A stretch of DNA of 64,000 bases from Nonomuraea glycinis (GTDB lineage: Bacteria > Actinomycetota > Actinomycetes > Streptosporangiales > Streptosporangiaceae), in assembly GCF_014646515.1 (NCBI RefSeq), contig NZ_BMNK01000013.1, positions 204,367 to 268,366 on the forward strand, written 5' to 3'. The notes beneath the pieces were generated by a model that searched no databases, had not been told where the DNA came from, and saw only the letters and a program-made list of their open reading frames with translations. The position numbers were made by a program, and so were the translations under genes. This document shows positions 1 through 8,525 of the stretch, piece after piece (the stretch's first letter is position 1; each line of letters begins with the position of its first letter).

Positions 1-1739
1 TGGTCGGTGAGATCATCCGGATAGTAGGCGTCCAGGAAACGCGTCTTGGCGGATCTGCCCTCCGCCTTCGCCTCCGCCATCGCCTCTTCGGGGGTCAGGG
101 CCCTCGCGGGAGGCAACTCGTCGTGGTAGACGTTGCCGGCGTCCATGTACGCCTTGTCCGACTCCCAGTCGGGCTCGGGCGGGGTCGGGCCGTCATAACT
201 GCGGGGCACCACCACGTAGGTCGCGGGCGCCGGGGTGTACTGGATCATGAGGGTGGGCGGGTGGCGGTAGCCCGGGTAGGGGTCGCCGTTGTGTTCGCTG
301 GCGTAGTACTGCCGCCAGTTGATGGCCGGGCTCTCGGTGACCGCTCGCAGCACCATCCCGTGGTTGTCCACGCCTTGTTCGATCCAGCCGCGGGCCATGC
401 CGGTGACCCGGTGGACCAGCTTTTCCTCCTTGGCGCACCAGCTGGCGGGGTCGGCCTCGTAGTTGTAGCCGGCCTTGTTCCCGCTCTCGCCCGCCACGCC
501 GGCGAGCGTGGGTTGCCGGGACCAGTTCAAGGTGGAGGTTTCCCACGTGGAGGTGATGAGGGCGGCACCGATGCCCGACCCGCTCATCGGGTCGCCGCAC
601 AGCTGGCCGTTGGGGCCGCCGGACTTGTAGTTCCACACCCACAGGTCCGCATCCAGCACGGTGGCGCCCTCGAGCACAGGGTCGTCGGTGTCGAACTTCA
701 GGTACACGCGGGCGACGTCGGCGCTGGTCTGGGTGGTGCCGGCGCGCAGCCAGCCGGCCGCGGCGTTGTTGCTGCCGGGGTTGTTCTTGCTGACCCAGGC
801 GTCAGTGGGTTCTCCGCCGCCGAACCAGTCGTCGGCGGCGGCGATCGTCACCGGGTAGGTCACCGCCGGATCGGCCAGGAACTTCTCGTCCGGGGTGAAC
901 ACCAGCTCCGACGTGCTGCCGGAGATCTGCACGCGGGCGTCGACCGGAGAGCTCTTGCCCTCTTCGGGGGAGGTCTCCACCTTGGCGTCCATGGCGGTCA
1001 GCACGATCGGCGCCGCCGCGGCCTTGCCCTTGGCGTTCTTGAGCTGGGGCCGCCCGTCAGGGGTCTTACCGAACGTGGTGCCTTCGGGCAGGGTGAGCGG
1101 CAGCCGTACGGTCACCGGGCCGGTCGGCCGCTGCCGGAAGACCACCTGGGAGATGAACCCGTCGGCCTGGGCCCGCACCACCAGGTCCGTCCCCGGCGCG
1201 ACGGCGTCGGGGTAGGTGACCGTGCTGCCGGAGACTTTGGGCTCCGGTAGCGTCCGGGTCACTTTCAGGCCGGTTTTGCCCTTCTCGCCGTCGGCGGACA
1301 CCAACTGCTTGGCGCCGCGTGCGCCGAAGGTCAGCGGGGTCTTGACGCGGGCGGCCTGGAGCTTGCCGTCGCGGGTGACGATGCGGGTGTCGACGGGCTC
1401 CCAGGCGCCGCTGGCCGGGTTCTTCAGCTGTACGGGCCGGGTGTACAGCTCGGCCCGCATGTTCTTGCCGTCAGGATTCGCCCAGACCTTCATGGTCTCG
1501 GTGAATCGGGAGGGCACCTCGACGGGCTTGCCGGATGTGGCGGCCTTGTCCCAGGCGGCCTTGAGTTCTGGTGAGGTGTCGGGCGGTGTCGACGCGGAGG
1601 CCGGGGTGGGGGATGGCGTGGGGCCCTGGGCGATGGCAGGCGCACTCATGAGTGAGAGCGGCAGCGCCAAGGCCGCGATCAGGGCAGCGCGGCGGCGCGT
1701 CCGGGTGGATAAGCCGGACGCTGGTTGGTTGGTGGTCAC
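1..1739 (-). CDS. Secreted DNRLRE-domain protein, 3' end outside window
   Basis: The reverse strand is open from about 1745 to base 1, about 580 codons with no stop, so the gene leaves the window. The N-terminus has an arginine-rich start, then a hydrophobic stretch ending in an Ala-rich cleavage region (about residues 15-38), a Sec-type signal. A Pro/Thr/Ser linker follows. Residues of about 300-500 read like a DNRLRE domain: a string of conserved Trp/Tyr, ARVYLKFD and WIEQGVDNHGMVLR motifs. Such domains sit near the N-terminus of large wall-associated or RHS-type proteins in Streptosporangiaceae. GTG at 1739 is preferred because AAAGGA lies 5 bases upstream; an in-frame ATG at 1745 overlaps that site. 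The full protein could carry RHS or toxin modules, but they are not in view. Confidence 0.75.
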   Translation of the reverse strand, partial: MTTNQPASGLSTRTRRRAALIAALALPLSLMSAPAIAQGPTPSPTPASASTPPDTSPELKAAWDKAATSGKPVEVPSRFTETMKVWANPDGKNMRAELYTRPVQLKNPASGAWEPVDTRIVTRDGKLQAARVKTPLTFGARGAKQLVSADGEKGKTGLKVTRTLPEPKVSGSTVTYPDAVAPGTDLVVRAQADGFISQVVFRQRPTGPVTVRLPLTLPEGTTFGKTPDGRPQLKNAKGKAAAAPIVLTAMDAKVETSPEEGKSSPVDARVQISGSTSELVFTPDEKFLADPAVTYPVTIAAADDWFGGGEPTDAWVSKNNPGSNNAAAGWLRAGTTQTSADVARVYLKFDTDDPVLEGATVLDADLWVWNYKSGGPNGQLCGDPMSGSGIGAALITSTWETSTLNWSRQPTLAGVAGESGNKAGYNYEADPASWCAKEEKLVHRVTGMARGWIEQGVDNHGMVLRAVTESPAINWRQYYASEHNGDPYPGYRHPPTLMIQYTPAPATYVVVPRSYDGPTPPEPDWESDKAYMDAGNVYHDELPPARALTPEEAMAEAKAEGRSAKTRFLDAYYPDDLTD

Positions 1740-2046
1740 TCGCATCCTTTCGAACGAAAGTACGCAAACGACCCGATCGTCACATGATCACAAAGAAAAG
1801 TAAAGATCGTTTTTGTATCGGGAAAGATGCCTCTCGTAAGCATTTTCGCTGTTCAGGAAGGGTCAATTCGGATGTCCGCTGACGCGTGCCCATCACAGCG
1901 GGGAAATCGCCGGCACGGCGGCTTCTCGGTCACTGTCGCCTGTGTTCTCGCCGCCCGGGCTGCCGGGCGCGGCGTGTGCGACTCCTGCCGGTGGCGTCCC
2001 CGCCCATGATGGTGTGGCGGGGACCCGGAGCCACCATTGCCGTGGA
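1740..2046. other. Intergenic region with promoter-like AT-rich stretch
   Basis: This holds the 5' region of the leftward DNRLRE gene and the 3' end of the next leftward gene. Bases about 1750-1850 are AT-rich for this genome and probably contain the DNRLRE promoter, but I cannot place hexamers with confidence. The only clear structure is the hairpin listed at 1996-2024. I see no protein gene here. Confidence 0.5.
1996..2024 (-). terminator. Hairpin terminator after the small secreted protein gene
   Basis: GTCCCCGCC and GGCGGGGAC pair perfectly over 9 bp with an 11-base loop, 23 bases after the stop of the leftward gene. There is no U-tract, which is usual for actinomycete terminators. Confidence 0.6.
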
Positions 2047-2499
2047 TCACTTGTAGTACTGCACCCAGTACTCGACGGTGTGCTTCTTGCTGAGGGAGAA
2101 GGTCGCCCAGTACTTCGAGTGCCCCGCGTTGTGGATGCGGACGATGCCGTACTTGCCGTTGCAGCGCCACTTGCCGGACTTGGCGACCTTCTCACCGCCG
2201 CCCCAGCGGCGCAGGAACCACAGGTTGACCTTCAACTGCGAGTCGTTGCCCCAGCAGCGGGCCTTGACCTGCATCACGCGGACGCCCGAGGGCCGCTGCC
2301 AGGCCGAGGTCGAGAAGTACCCCTTGCTCGGGCCCAGCGCCTCGTGCCGTTGGGTGCGCCAGCGGGCCATCGCCGCCGAGCTCGCCTGGGTCGAGACCTC
2401 ACTGTGCGCGGCCGGGGCCGCGACGGCCGGGGCGGCCGTCACCAGGGCCGAGCCGGAGGCGGTGATGACGACAGCGAGGGAGATGTTCGCGAGACGCAT
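2047..2499 (-). CDS. Small secreted protein, unknown function
   Basis: A 150-residue product. The chosen ATG at 2499 opens directly into a signal peptide (MRLANISLAVVITASGSALV, ending in an Ala-rich region near residue 32). A GGCAGGG ribosome site lies just upstream; the longer frame to 2589 would put about 30 polar residues before the signal. The mature part is rich in Trp, Lys and Tyr (KWRCNGKYGIVRIHN, YWATFSLSKKHTVEYWVQYYK) with two Cys that could pair. I do not recognise the family. A small exported beta-rich protein is the most that can be said. Confidence 0.7.
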   Translation of the reverse strand: MRLANISLAVVITASGSALVTAAPAVAAPAAHSEVSTQASSAAMARWRTQRHEALGPSKGYFSTSAWQRPSGVRVMQVKARCWGNDSQLKVNLWFLRRWGGGEKVAKSGKWRCNGKYGIVRIHNAGHSKYWATFSLSKKHTVEYWVQYYK

Positions 2500-2875
2500 G
2501 CGTGCCCTGCCTTTCTGTTTCCAGTGACGTTGTCGGTCGGTTTCCGCATGAGAAGACGCCGCGGAGCGCGTGAAACGGCTGTCGATCAACGCAACAGAGC
2601 GACACCCCGAAGCCTAGGAAGAGACCCGCGCCGCGGCGTCAACCCGCGGTTGGAATCGTCCGTACACTTCGCGCTCTGTCCGCCTTCACCTTGGGTTGAC
2701 CCGTCTATCGCGGAAGTCACAGCGGAAATCGACAGGGCGCCCGGCTGTACCAGCGGGTGCCCTCGTGGAGAGCGCCCTTCGGACGAGGAGGCCGTTCCCG
2801 AGGCGATCGGCTGCAACTCCCGGGGTATACCCCGGGATTGATGTGCCCCGGCCGGGTTCGGAGTTAGCGTGACGG
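2500..2875. other. Divergent intergenic region
   Basis: 376 bases between the leftward secreted protein and the rightward two-component operon. It must hold both promoters. The one clear element is the palindrome at 2818-2837; I see no coding sequence. Confidence 0.5.
2818..2837. promoter_or_regulatory. Perfect 20-bp palindrome, putative operator
   Basis: The core CCCGGGGTATACCCCGGG is a perfect 18-bp palindrome, and flanking T and A extend it to 20 bp. It ends 38 bases before the histidine kinase start. The position suits autoregulation by the LuxR-type response regulator encoded in the operon, which would bind as a dimer. That assignment is inference from position and symmetry. Confidence 0.5.
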
Positions 2876-4087
2876 ATGCCCCTCAGCGCCGCCCCGGCCA
2901 TCCAGCGGCTGTCCTCGCTCAACCCCCTGCTCCTCGACAGCGCCCTGGCTTCCGCCATGGTCGTCCTCACGTGGCTGTGGGACCTCTACGGACCCGACAT
3001 GGGACGCCCCGGCGACCTGCAGGCGATGACGCTGACCTTGCTCGCGAACGCGCCGCTCGCGCTGCGCAGGCGCAAGCCGCTGACCGTCCTGGTGATCGTC
3101 ACGGTCGCGTCGCTCGTCTACCACCTGCAGGGCTACCACGCGGGCCTCAACACCATCGGCATGATGGTCGCGCTCTACACGGTCGCCGTCCACCGCTCCT
3201 GGAAAGCCGACCTGACAGGCGCCGTGCTGATGGTCTCCGCGTGGACCCACGGATCGGCGCTCCAGCCCACCGTCACCCTGCCGTCGGCGCTCGTGCAGTC
3301 GCTCCTCCTGGCGGCCTGCACGCTGGGCGCGGGCGTCAGCGTGCGGCTGCTGTCCCAACGCGCCAGGCAGCTCGCCGACCTCGCCACGCAGCTCCGCAGG
3401 GAGCAGGACGCGGCCGCCGACCGCGCCGTCACCCAGGAGCGCCTGCGGATCGCCCGCGAACTGCACGATGTCGTGGCCCATCACATGTCCGTGATCTCCG
3501 TACAGGCCGGTCTCGGCCGCTTCGTCGCGCTGTCCCATCCTCCGACGGCGCTTGCCACACTGAAAGTCATCGAAAACACCAGCCATGAGGCACTCAACGA
3601 GATGCGGCGGCTGCTGTCGATCCTGCGCATCGAGGCGAACGACGAGGACGAGAAGCTCTATGCCGCCGCGCCCGGCCTCAAGGACATCGACAGCATCGCG
3701 GAGCGGATCCGGGCGGCGGGCCTGTCCGTCGAGACGACCGTCGAAGGAGAGGTACGGCCGCTGCCGCCCGGCCTGGAGGTGTGCGCCTACCGGGTCGTCC
3801 AGGAGTCGCTGACCAACGTGCTCAAGCATGCCGGGCCCGCCCGGGTGAAGGTGACGATCACGTACGGCCGGTCGACGCTCACCGTCCGCGTCACCGATGA
3901 CGGCCCCGGCGTCGCCTCCGCGCGGCCGGATCCGGGACCGGACGGCAACGGCTTGATCGGCATGACTGAGCGTGTCAGGCTCTATCAGGGCACCCTCAAG
4001 GCGGGCCCGTTGCCGCAAGGCGGCTTCGAGGTGCTGGCGGTCTTCCGCTGCTCCCACCCGGCGAGGTCGAGCGAAACAGGTCCATGA
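2876..4087 (+). CDS. Sensor histidine kinase, NarL-partner type
   Basis: Product of 403 residues. Residues about 15-150 hold four or more hydrophobic helices, so the sensor part is in the membrane with little extracellular domain. The HisKA_3 dimerisation helix follows, with the phosphoacceptor His197 in ELHDVVAHHMSVIS. A HATPase_c domain follows, with NVLKHAG (N box) and DDGPGVASA (G1). It is expected to autophosphorylate and pass phosphate to the regulator encoded next. The stop overlaps the regulator ATG by 4 bases (ATGA), so the two are translationally coupled. The signal is unknown; genes of this build often sense cell-envelope stress. Confidence 0.9.
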   Translation: MPLSAAPAIQRLSSLNPLLLDSALASAMVVLTWLWDLYGPDMGRPGDLQAMTLTLLANAPLALRRRKPLTVLVIVTVASLVYHLQGYHAGLNTIGMMVALYTVAVHRSWKADLTGAVLMVSAWTHGSALQPTVTLPSALVQSLLLAACTLGAGVSVRLLSQRARQLADLATQLRREQDAAADRAVTQERLRIARELHDVVAHHMSVISVQAGLGRFVALSHPPTALATLKVIENTSHEALNEMRRLLSILRIEANDEDEKLYAAAPGLKDIDSIAERIRAAGLSVETTVEGEVRPLPPGLEVCAYRVVQESLTNVLKHAGPARVKVTITYGRSTLTVRVTDDGPGVASARPDPGPDGNGLIGMTERVRLYQGTLKAGPLPQGGFEVLAVFRCSHPARSSETGP

Positions 4088-4740
4088 TCAGTGTGTTGGT
4101 GGTCGACGATCAGGTGCTCATCCGCGCGGGCCTGGCGGCACTCCTGCGCGCGGCGGGACTGACCGTGGTGGGCGAGGCCGAAGACGGTGAGGAAGCGGTA
4201 CGGCTCGCCGCCACACTCAAACCCGACGTCGTTCTCATGGACATCCGCATGCCGGGGATGGACGGCCTCAACGCCACCGAACAGATCCTGGCCGCCGCCG
4301 AGCCGCCGGCGCCCAAGGTCCTCATCCTGACGACCTTCGACCTGGACGAGTACGTCTACAACGCGCTGCGGCTGGGCGCGGGCGGCTTCCTGCTCAAGGA
4401 CACGCCGCCCGAGCGCCTCATCGCCGCGATCCACACGGTCGCCTCCGGCGACATCCTGCTCGCGCCCAGCGCCACCCGCCGGCTGATCGAAGCCTTCGTC
4501 GACCTGCCGGCGGCCGTCCCTTCCCCGGAGCTCGGCCGCCTGACCGCCCGGGAGACCGAGGTGCTGCGCCTCGTCGGCTGCGCGCTGTCCAACAAGGAGA
4601 TCGCCAAGCGGCTGTCGGTCAGCGAGGGCACGGTCAAAACGCACCTCAACCGGCTCATGGCCAAGCTGGGGCTCGCCAGCCGCGCCCAAGCGGTCGTCCT
4701 GTCCTACGACTCCGGCCTGGTCAAGCCGAGCAGCCGGTGA
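4084..4740 (+). CDS. Response regulator, NarL/FixJ family
   Basis: 218 residues. A receiver domain spans residues 1-120 with acidic VVDDQ at the start, phosphoacceptor Asp53 in LMDIRMPGMDG, and Lys near 103 in FLLKDTPPE. A LuxR-type HTH covers about 150-212 (LTARETEVLRLVGCALSNKEIAKRL, then SEGTVKTHLNRLMAKL). It is a cytoplasmic transcription factor, partner of the kinase that overlaps it. The palindrome upstream of the operon is its most likely site. Confidence 0.92.
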   Translation: MISVLVVDDQVLIRAGLAALLRAAGLTVVGEAEDGEEAVRLAATLKPDVVLMDIRMPGMDGLNATEQILAAAEPPAPKVLILTTFDLDEYVYNALRLGAGGFLLKDTPPERLIAAIHTVASGDILLAPSATRRLIEAFVDLPAAVPSPELGRLTARETEVLRLVGCALSNKEIAKRLSVSEGTVKTHLNRLMAKLGLASRAQAVVLSYDSGLVKPSSR

Positions 4741-4769
4741 AGTCACGCCGGTCGCGAGAGGGCCTGCAC

Positions 4770-4819
4770 CCGTCTCATCGCCTGGGCCGCCGGAGACTCC
4801 CGTCTGACAGGCGAGACGG
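4770..4819 (+). terminator. Long hairpin after the two-component operon
   Basis: CCGTCTC..CGCCTG (with a 2-base bulge) pairs with CAGGCGAGACGG, a 12-bp stem beginning 30 bases after the regulator stop. A shorter inner hairpin (4800-4819) competes with it. It is probably a terminator, and could also attenuate the small gene that begins 30 bases later. Confidence 0.45.
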
Positions 4820-4848
4820 TGACCCGGTAAGGATGGGAGGCTCGGACC

Positions 4849-5073
4849 GTGCGTACCTGGTTCGAGCCTGAAGAGTTCTCCGCCGCCGTCGACGCGCGGC
4901 ACGAGAGCCGTGACGGCCGGCCGGCTTACTGGGACGGTGCGCGCATCAGGTTCTTCCTGCTGCGGTACGTGCCGTACAAGGTGACGGCCCCGCGGAAGGA
5001 GCTCGACCTCGCCCCGGAGGTGCTGCGCACGTACCTGCGCTATCTCGACGTCACGGGCCTTCGCGACCCATAG
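4849..5073 (+). CDS. Small hypothetical protein
   Basis: 74 residues from a GTG with a good ribosome site (GGGAGG, 8-base spacing). The protein is acidic and aromatic-rich: a WFEPEEFSAAVDARHE start, a central RIRFFLLRYVPYKV, and a C-terminal helix. There is no signal peptide or known motif. Strong codon bias and the ribosome site argue that it is real. It lies alone between the two-component operon and the convergent SpoIIE gene. Confidence 0.5.
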   Translation: MRTWFEPEEFSAAVDARHESRDGRPAYWDGARIRFFLLRYVPYKVTAPRKELDLAPEVLRTYLRYLDVTGLRDP

Positions 5074-5167
5074 GCGTGTACATGAGGACGCGGTCATGGG
5101 GAGCCTTGGAGGAGCGCCGGCAGGACCGTGCCGCATCCGGGTAAGACGCCGGCCGTGGACCGCAGGC

Positions 5168-7876
5168 TCATGACCCGATGAGCCGATCGCGGTCGGTGAG
5201 GGACAGCTCAGCCCAGATGACCTTGCCGCGGCGGGTGTAGCGGGTGCCCCAGCGCTCGGCGAGCTGCGCGACCAGGTACAGCCCGCGCCCGCCCTCGTCG
5301 GTGTCGGCGGCGCGGCGGGGGCGCGGGGAGGTCTCGCCGGCGTCGGAGACCTCGCAGATCAGGCTGTTGTCCAGCAGCAGCCGCGCCTTGATGGGCTCTT
5401 TGCCGTACCGGATGGCGTTGGTCACCAGCTCGCTGAAGACCAGTTCGGTGCTGAAGCCGAGCTCCTCCATGCCCCAGGCGGCCAGCAGCCGGTCGACCTC
5501 GGCGCGCACCTGGGCGACCATCGCCGGATCCGGCGACACATCCCAGCAGGCGACGTGGTCGGCCGGGGTGGCGCTGGTCCGGGCCACCAGCAGGGTGAAC
5601 TCATCCGACAGGTGGGCCGGCGGCACGGCGTCCAGCACCGCGGCGCAGGTCTGCTCCGCCGTACGGCCGGGGCCGGCCAGGGCCTGGCGCAGGCGCCGTT
5701 TCCTGCCGTCGCTCTCGCCGATCAGCCCCCTGGTGTAGAGCACGAGGCTGCTGCCCTCGGGGAGGTCCACCTCGGCCGTCTCGAACACCGCGCCTCCGCG
5801 TCCGAGCGGCGACCCCACCGGCAGGTCCAGGAACTCCACGCTGCCGTCCGGCCGGACGACCGCGGGCGCCGGATGTCCGGCCGAGGCGATGGCGCAGCGC
5901 TGGGAGGTGGGGTCGTAGACGGCGTACGCGCAGGTCGTGCCGGTGGCGTCGGCGCCCGAGCCCGCCACGCGGCCGTGGGTCCGGTCCGTACGCCGGCCCT
6001 CGGCTTCGCCTGCCTTCTCGCGGTCCAGGCTGCGTACCAGATCGTCGAGGTAGCCGAGGATGTCCTCGGGCGGCATGTCGAGCGCGGCGAAGTTGCCGAC
6101 GGTGGTGCGCAGGCGCGCCATGGCGCCCGCGGCGTGCAGGTCGCGGCCGGCGACGTCGCCCACCACCAGGGCGACCCGAGCCCCCGACAGGGGGATGACG
6201 TCGTGCCAGTCACCCCTGGCCCCGGTCATCGCGGGCACGCAGCGGTGCGCCACCTCCACGGCCCTGCTCTCGGGGACGTCCCAGGGCGTCATGCTGCGAC
6301 GCAGGGCGAGCACCATGGCGTGCTCCCGGGCGAAGCGGCGGGCGTTGTCCATGCTCAGCGCGGTCCGCGAGGCCAGCTCCTCGGCCAGCCACAGCTCGTC
6401 GTCGTCGAAGGAGCCGGACGGGGCGGCGCGCAGGAAGGTCGCCACTCCCAGCACCCTGCCGTGCGCCAGCAGAGGGACGGCGACGCCCGCGGGGAATCCG
6501 GCCGCGGGCGCGAGGTCCACCGCCCACGGCGCCCCGGTCCCCGGATCGCGCGGGTCCGGCCACCGCAACGCCTGCTCCTCGGACAGGCACCGGGCCTGGG
6601 CGGAGGAGGCGAAGTAGTGGACCGGCTCCCCGGCCGCGACGGAGAGAATCTCCTGCCGCATCCCCTTGACCGCCGTCCGCCGCAGTTCCATGTTCTCCGG
6701 GCAGGGCTCCTGACCGGAGATCACGAACTCGTACAGATCCACTGTGACCATGTCGGCGAACTCAGGGAGGGTCACCTCGGCGAGTTCCTCGGCCGTCCGC
6801 GCCACGTCCAGGGTCTGGCCGATCTCCGTCATGGCCTCGTACATCAGCCGCAGCCGCTTACGCGCCGTGGCTGCGATCCTGCCGACCTCGGGCTCGCCGA
6901 ACAGGAACAGCCAGGGATCGGTGCCTGTGTGCGGCTTCGGCTCGTGGCCGGGCGACTCCGCAGGCGTGTTCACCGCCGCCGGTAGCGGACGCGACGGACG
7001 TTCGAGCAGGGCCGGCTCCGGCGTGACGGAGGCGTCGGCGAGTTCCCGCCACGGCCCGCCCTTGATCCTGACCTGGGCCATGACGCCGACCACGCCGACG
7101 GGCTCGGTTCTCGGCAGCGACCGCAGGGTGGCCACGCGGCCGTGGGACAGGACGACCTCGACGGCCGCCCGCTTGCCGTACGCGATCAGCTCGGCGGCCT
7201 TCTCCTCCAGCAGGAGGCGATCGGCCCCGGTCAGCTCACGGAGCAGCGGGCCGGTCTCCTCAGGCGGCCGGAGACTGGGGACGTCCCCGGTCCGCAGGTA
7301 CGCCTCGAACAAGGTGCGCTCGCGCGCGGTGCTCCGCTCCAGGAACCGCTGCTCGATGGCCCTGGCGATCTCGCGTGCGAGCCGGCCCATCGCCGGATGC
7401 TCGTTCTCGTTGCGACAGGAGATCGTCAGCACGCCGCGCGCGTGGCCGGTCAGCGGGTCCAGGATCGGGACGCCGGTGGCGGTGAAGGGGTACAGGCGCC
7501 GGGCGTGGTGCTCGCTGCCCGCGACCCGGACCGGCCGTCTGGCCAGCAGCGCGGTGCCGCCCGCGGAGGTTCCGAGCAGGTCTTCGGAGTAGCACACGCC
7601 GGGGATGGCCTTCGCCCGGTCGTATGCTCGCGCCAGTTGCGCGTCGCCCTCGCACCGCAGGAGCAGCCTCGCCTGCTCGTCCAGGAGGAGCAGGACCGCC
7701 TTCGTGTCCCTGAGTACGGGCCGGTAGTGTTCGATCACCGGCTGGGCCATCCGGACGAGTTCGTTGTCGAGGTCCAGTTCGACGGGGTCGGCGAAGTCCA
7801 GCTTGTCGGGGTGGAGGCCGGTGGCCTGGCAGCGGCGCCAGGAGTTCAGGATGGCATGAGGCACCTTCTCGCCCAC
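5168..7876 (-). CDS. GAF / SpoIIE phosphatase / ATP-binding regulator
   Basis: 902 residues from GTG 7876. Residues 1-170 match the N-terminal part of AcoR/DhaR-like sensors (HAILNSWRRCQATGL, LLLLDEQARLLLRCEGD, TSAGGTALLARRPVRVAGSEHH, a GAF-type pocket). A linker and a second GAF domain (about 340-500) follow. Then comes a PPM/SpoIIE Ser-phosphatase domain (about 520-740, with VALVVGDVAGRDLHAAG and SAGHPAPAVVRPDG). The end is a HATPase_c anti-sigma-like domain (ELVFSELVTNAIRYG, EGGRGLYLVAQL). It is a soluble sensor that probably dephosphorylates an anti-sigma antagonist and/or binds one. The start is uncertain: a much stronger ribosome site lies ahead of an in-frame ATT at 7915. Confidence 0.85.
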   Translation of the reverse strand: MGEKVPHAILNSWRRCQATGLHPDKLDFADPVELDLDNELVRMAQPVIEHYRPVLRDTKAVLLLLDEQARLLLRCEGDAQLARAYDRAKAIPGVCYSEDLLGTSAGGTALLARRPVRVAGSEHHARRLYPFTATGVPILDPLTGHARGVLTISCRNENEHPAMGRLAREIARAIEQRFLERSTARERTLFEAYLRTGDVPSLRPPEETGPLLRELTGADRLLLEEKAAELIAYGKRAAVEVVLSHGRVATLRSLPRTEPVGVVGVMAQVRIKGGPWRELADASVTPEPALLERPSRPLPAAVNTPAESPGHEPKPHTGTDPWLFLFGEPEVGRIAATARKRLRLMYEAMTEIGQTLDVARTAEELAEVTLPEFADMVTVDLYEFVISGQEPCPENMELRRTAVKGMRQEILSVAAGEPVHYFASSAQARCLSEEQALRWPDPRDPGTGAPWAVDLAPAAGFPAGVAVPLLAHGRVLGVATFLRAAPSGSFDDDELWLAEELASRTALSMDNARRFAREHAMVLALRRSMTPWDVPESRAVEVAHRCVPAMTGARGDWHDVIPLSGARVALVVGDVAGRDLHAAGAMARLRTTVGNFAALDMPPEDILGYLDDLVRSLDREKAGEAEGRRTDRTHGRVAGSGADATGTTCAYAVYDPTSQRCAIASAGHPAPAVVRPDGSVEFLDLPVGSPLGRGGAVFETAEVDLPEGSSLVLYTRGLIGESDGRKRRLRQALAGPGRTAEQTCAAVLDAVPPAHLSDEFTLLVARTSATPADHVACWDVSPDPAMVAQVRAEVDRLLAAWGMEELGFSTELVFSELVTNAIRYGKEPIKARLLLDNSLICEVSDAGETSPRPRRAADTDEGGRGLYLVAQLAERWGTRYTRRGKVIWAELSLTDRDRLIGS

Positions 7877-7999
7877 CGGCTCGCCTCTGAGGAATCTCGC
7901 AAGGATCGTCTCAATGACTCCGGCCCTCCTTCGCGAAGAATTGGCACTTAGGCCCCTTCTAGCATCGTTTCTCGCCTTCGTCCCATATTGCGGCTCTAG

Positions 8000-8027
8000 A
8001 TCCTATGTTTCGTATCTAAGCTGCGAA
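8000..8027 (-). promoter_or_regulatory. Possible promoter of the SpoIIE gene
   Basis: On the reverse strand TTCGCA and TAGGAT are separated by 16 bases in an AT-rich patch about 90 bases before the coding region. Each hexamer matches 4 of 6 consensus bases. Weak but correctly placed. Confidence 0.3.
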
Positions 8028-8115
8028 ATAATGACAAAGAACCCGAAAAGTCGGACGCCTTCCGCGCCGTACACAGGTTTGATCCGCTTGCCGCGACGGT
8101 CGCCGCCGTGAGCGC

Positions 8116-8232
8116 GGCCACGGCCGCGAGGAACGCCGCACCCTGAAGGTCCTGACCGTCAAAGCCGGGCTGCTCTTCCCGTACGCGCTGCAGGCCATGC
8201 AGATCACCCGCCAGGTCCGAGACCTGAACACC
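8116..8232 (+). pseudogene. ISAs1-family transposase remnant
   Basis: Frame +1 from 8116 reads GHGREERRTLKVLTV then KAGLLFPYALQAMQITRQVR. This is the block typical of ISAs1-type transposases just before the RRWRTVTVYAVTSL segment, which is absent. There is no start, and both ends are lost. It abuts the McrA remnant on the opposite strand, so the element probably inserted into that gene and then decayed. Confidence 0.55.
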
Positions 8233-8253
8233 GGCGTGGCGCGAATCGAGCAG

Positions 8254-8498
8254 GAATCCAAGGTGACCGAGGATCCTGCCCATCGTCGCAGCCCCTCCAG
8301 AGAACTCCGCAGCGCGAAGCACGCGCCCGTCGACCCCGCGGTGTGCCACGCCGGCGATCGCCCAGCCTTGGAGTCCTACCGGCGTCCGTTGTGGGCGATG
8401 AAGTAGTCGCGTGCCTCGCGGTAGCCGTACCGCTCGAGGAAGGCATCGCGGCCCAGCTGGTCGCACTCCTCGATGGCCGTGACGTCTGTGCGGAGCAG
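8254..8498 (-). pseudogene. Remnant of ScoMcrA-like restriction enzyme, N-terminal head domain
   Basis: The reverse strand reads TAIEECDQLGRDAFLERYGY and ..ARDYFIAHNGRR, then TAG where the family has Tyr of the YDSKA motif. It continues DSKA, and after removal of a 5-base insertion (TGGGC) reads IAGVAHRGVDGRVLRAAEF and SGGAATMGRILGHLGF. This is the head domain of ScoMcrA-like type IV (5mC or phosphorothioate dependent) HNH endonucleases. A nonsense change and a frameshift kill it, and everything after the head domain is replaced by IS debris. The start codon is also missing. Confidence 0.6.
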
Positions 8499-8525
8499 CC
8501 CGGGCCGGGGGAGCGATCGCGTAGC

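Noticed and set aside
123..1803. Long rightward open frames at the left end
   Set aside because: They are antisense to the DNRLRE gene, have Arg/Gly/Val-rich translations without domains, and no ribosome sites. The reverse strand reads a proper signal peptide and DNRLRE motifs.
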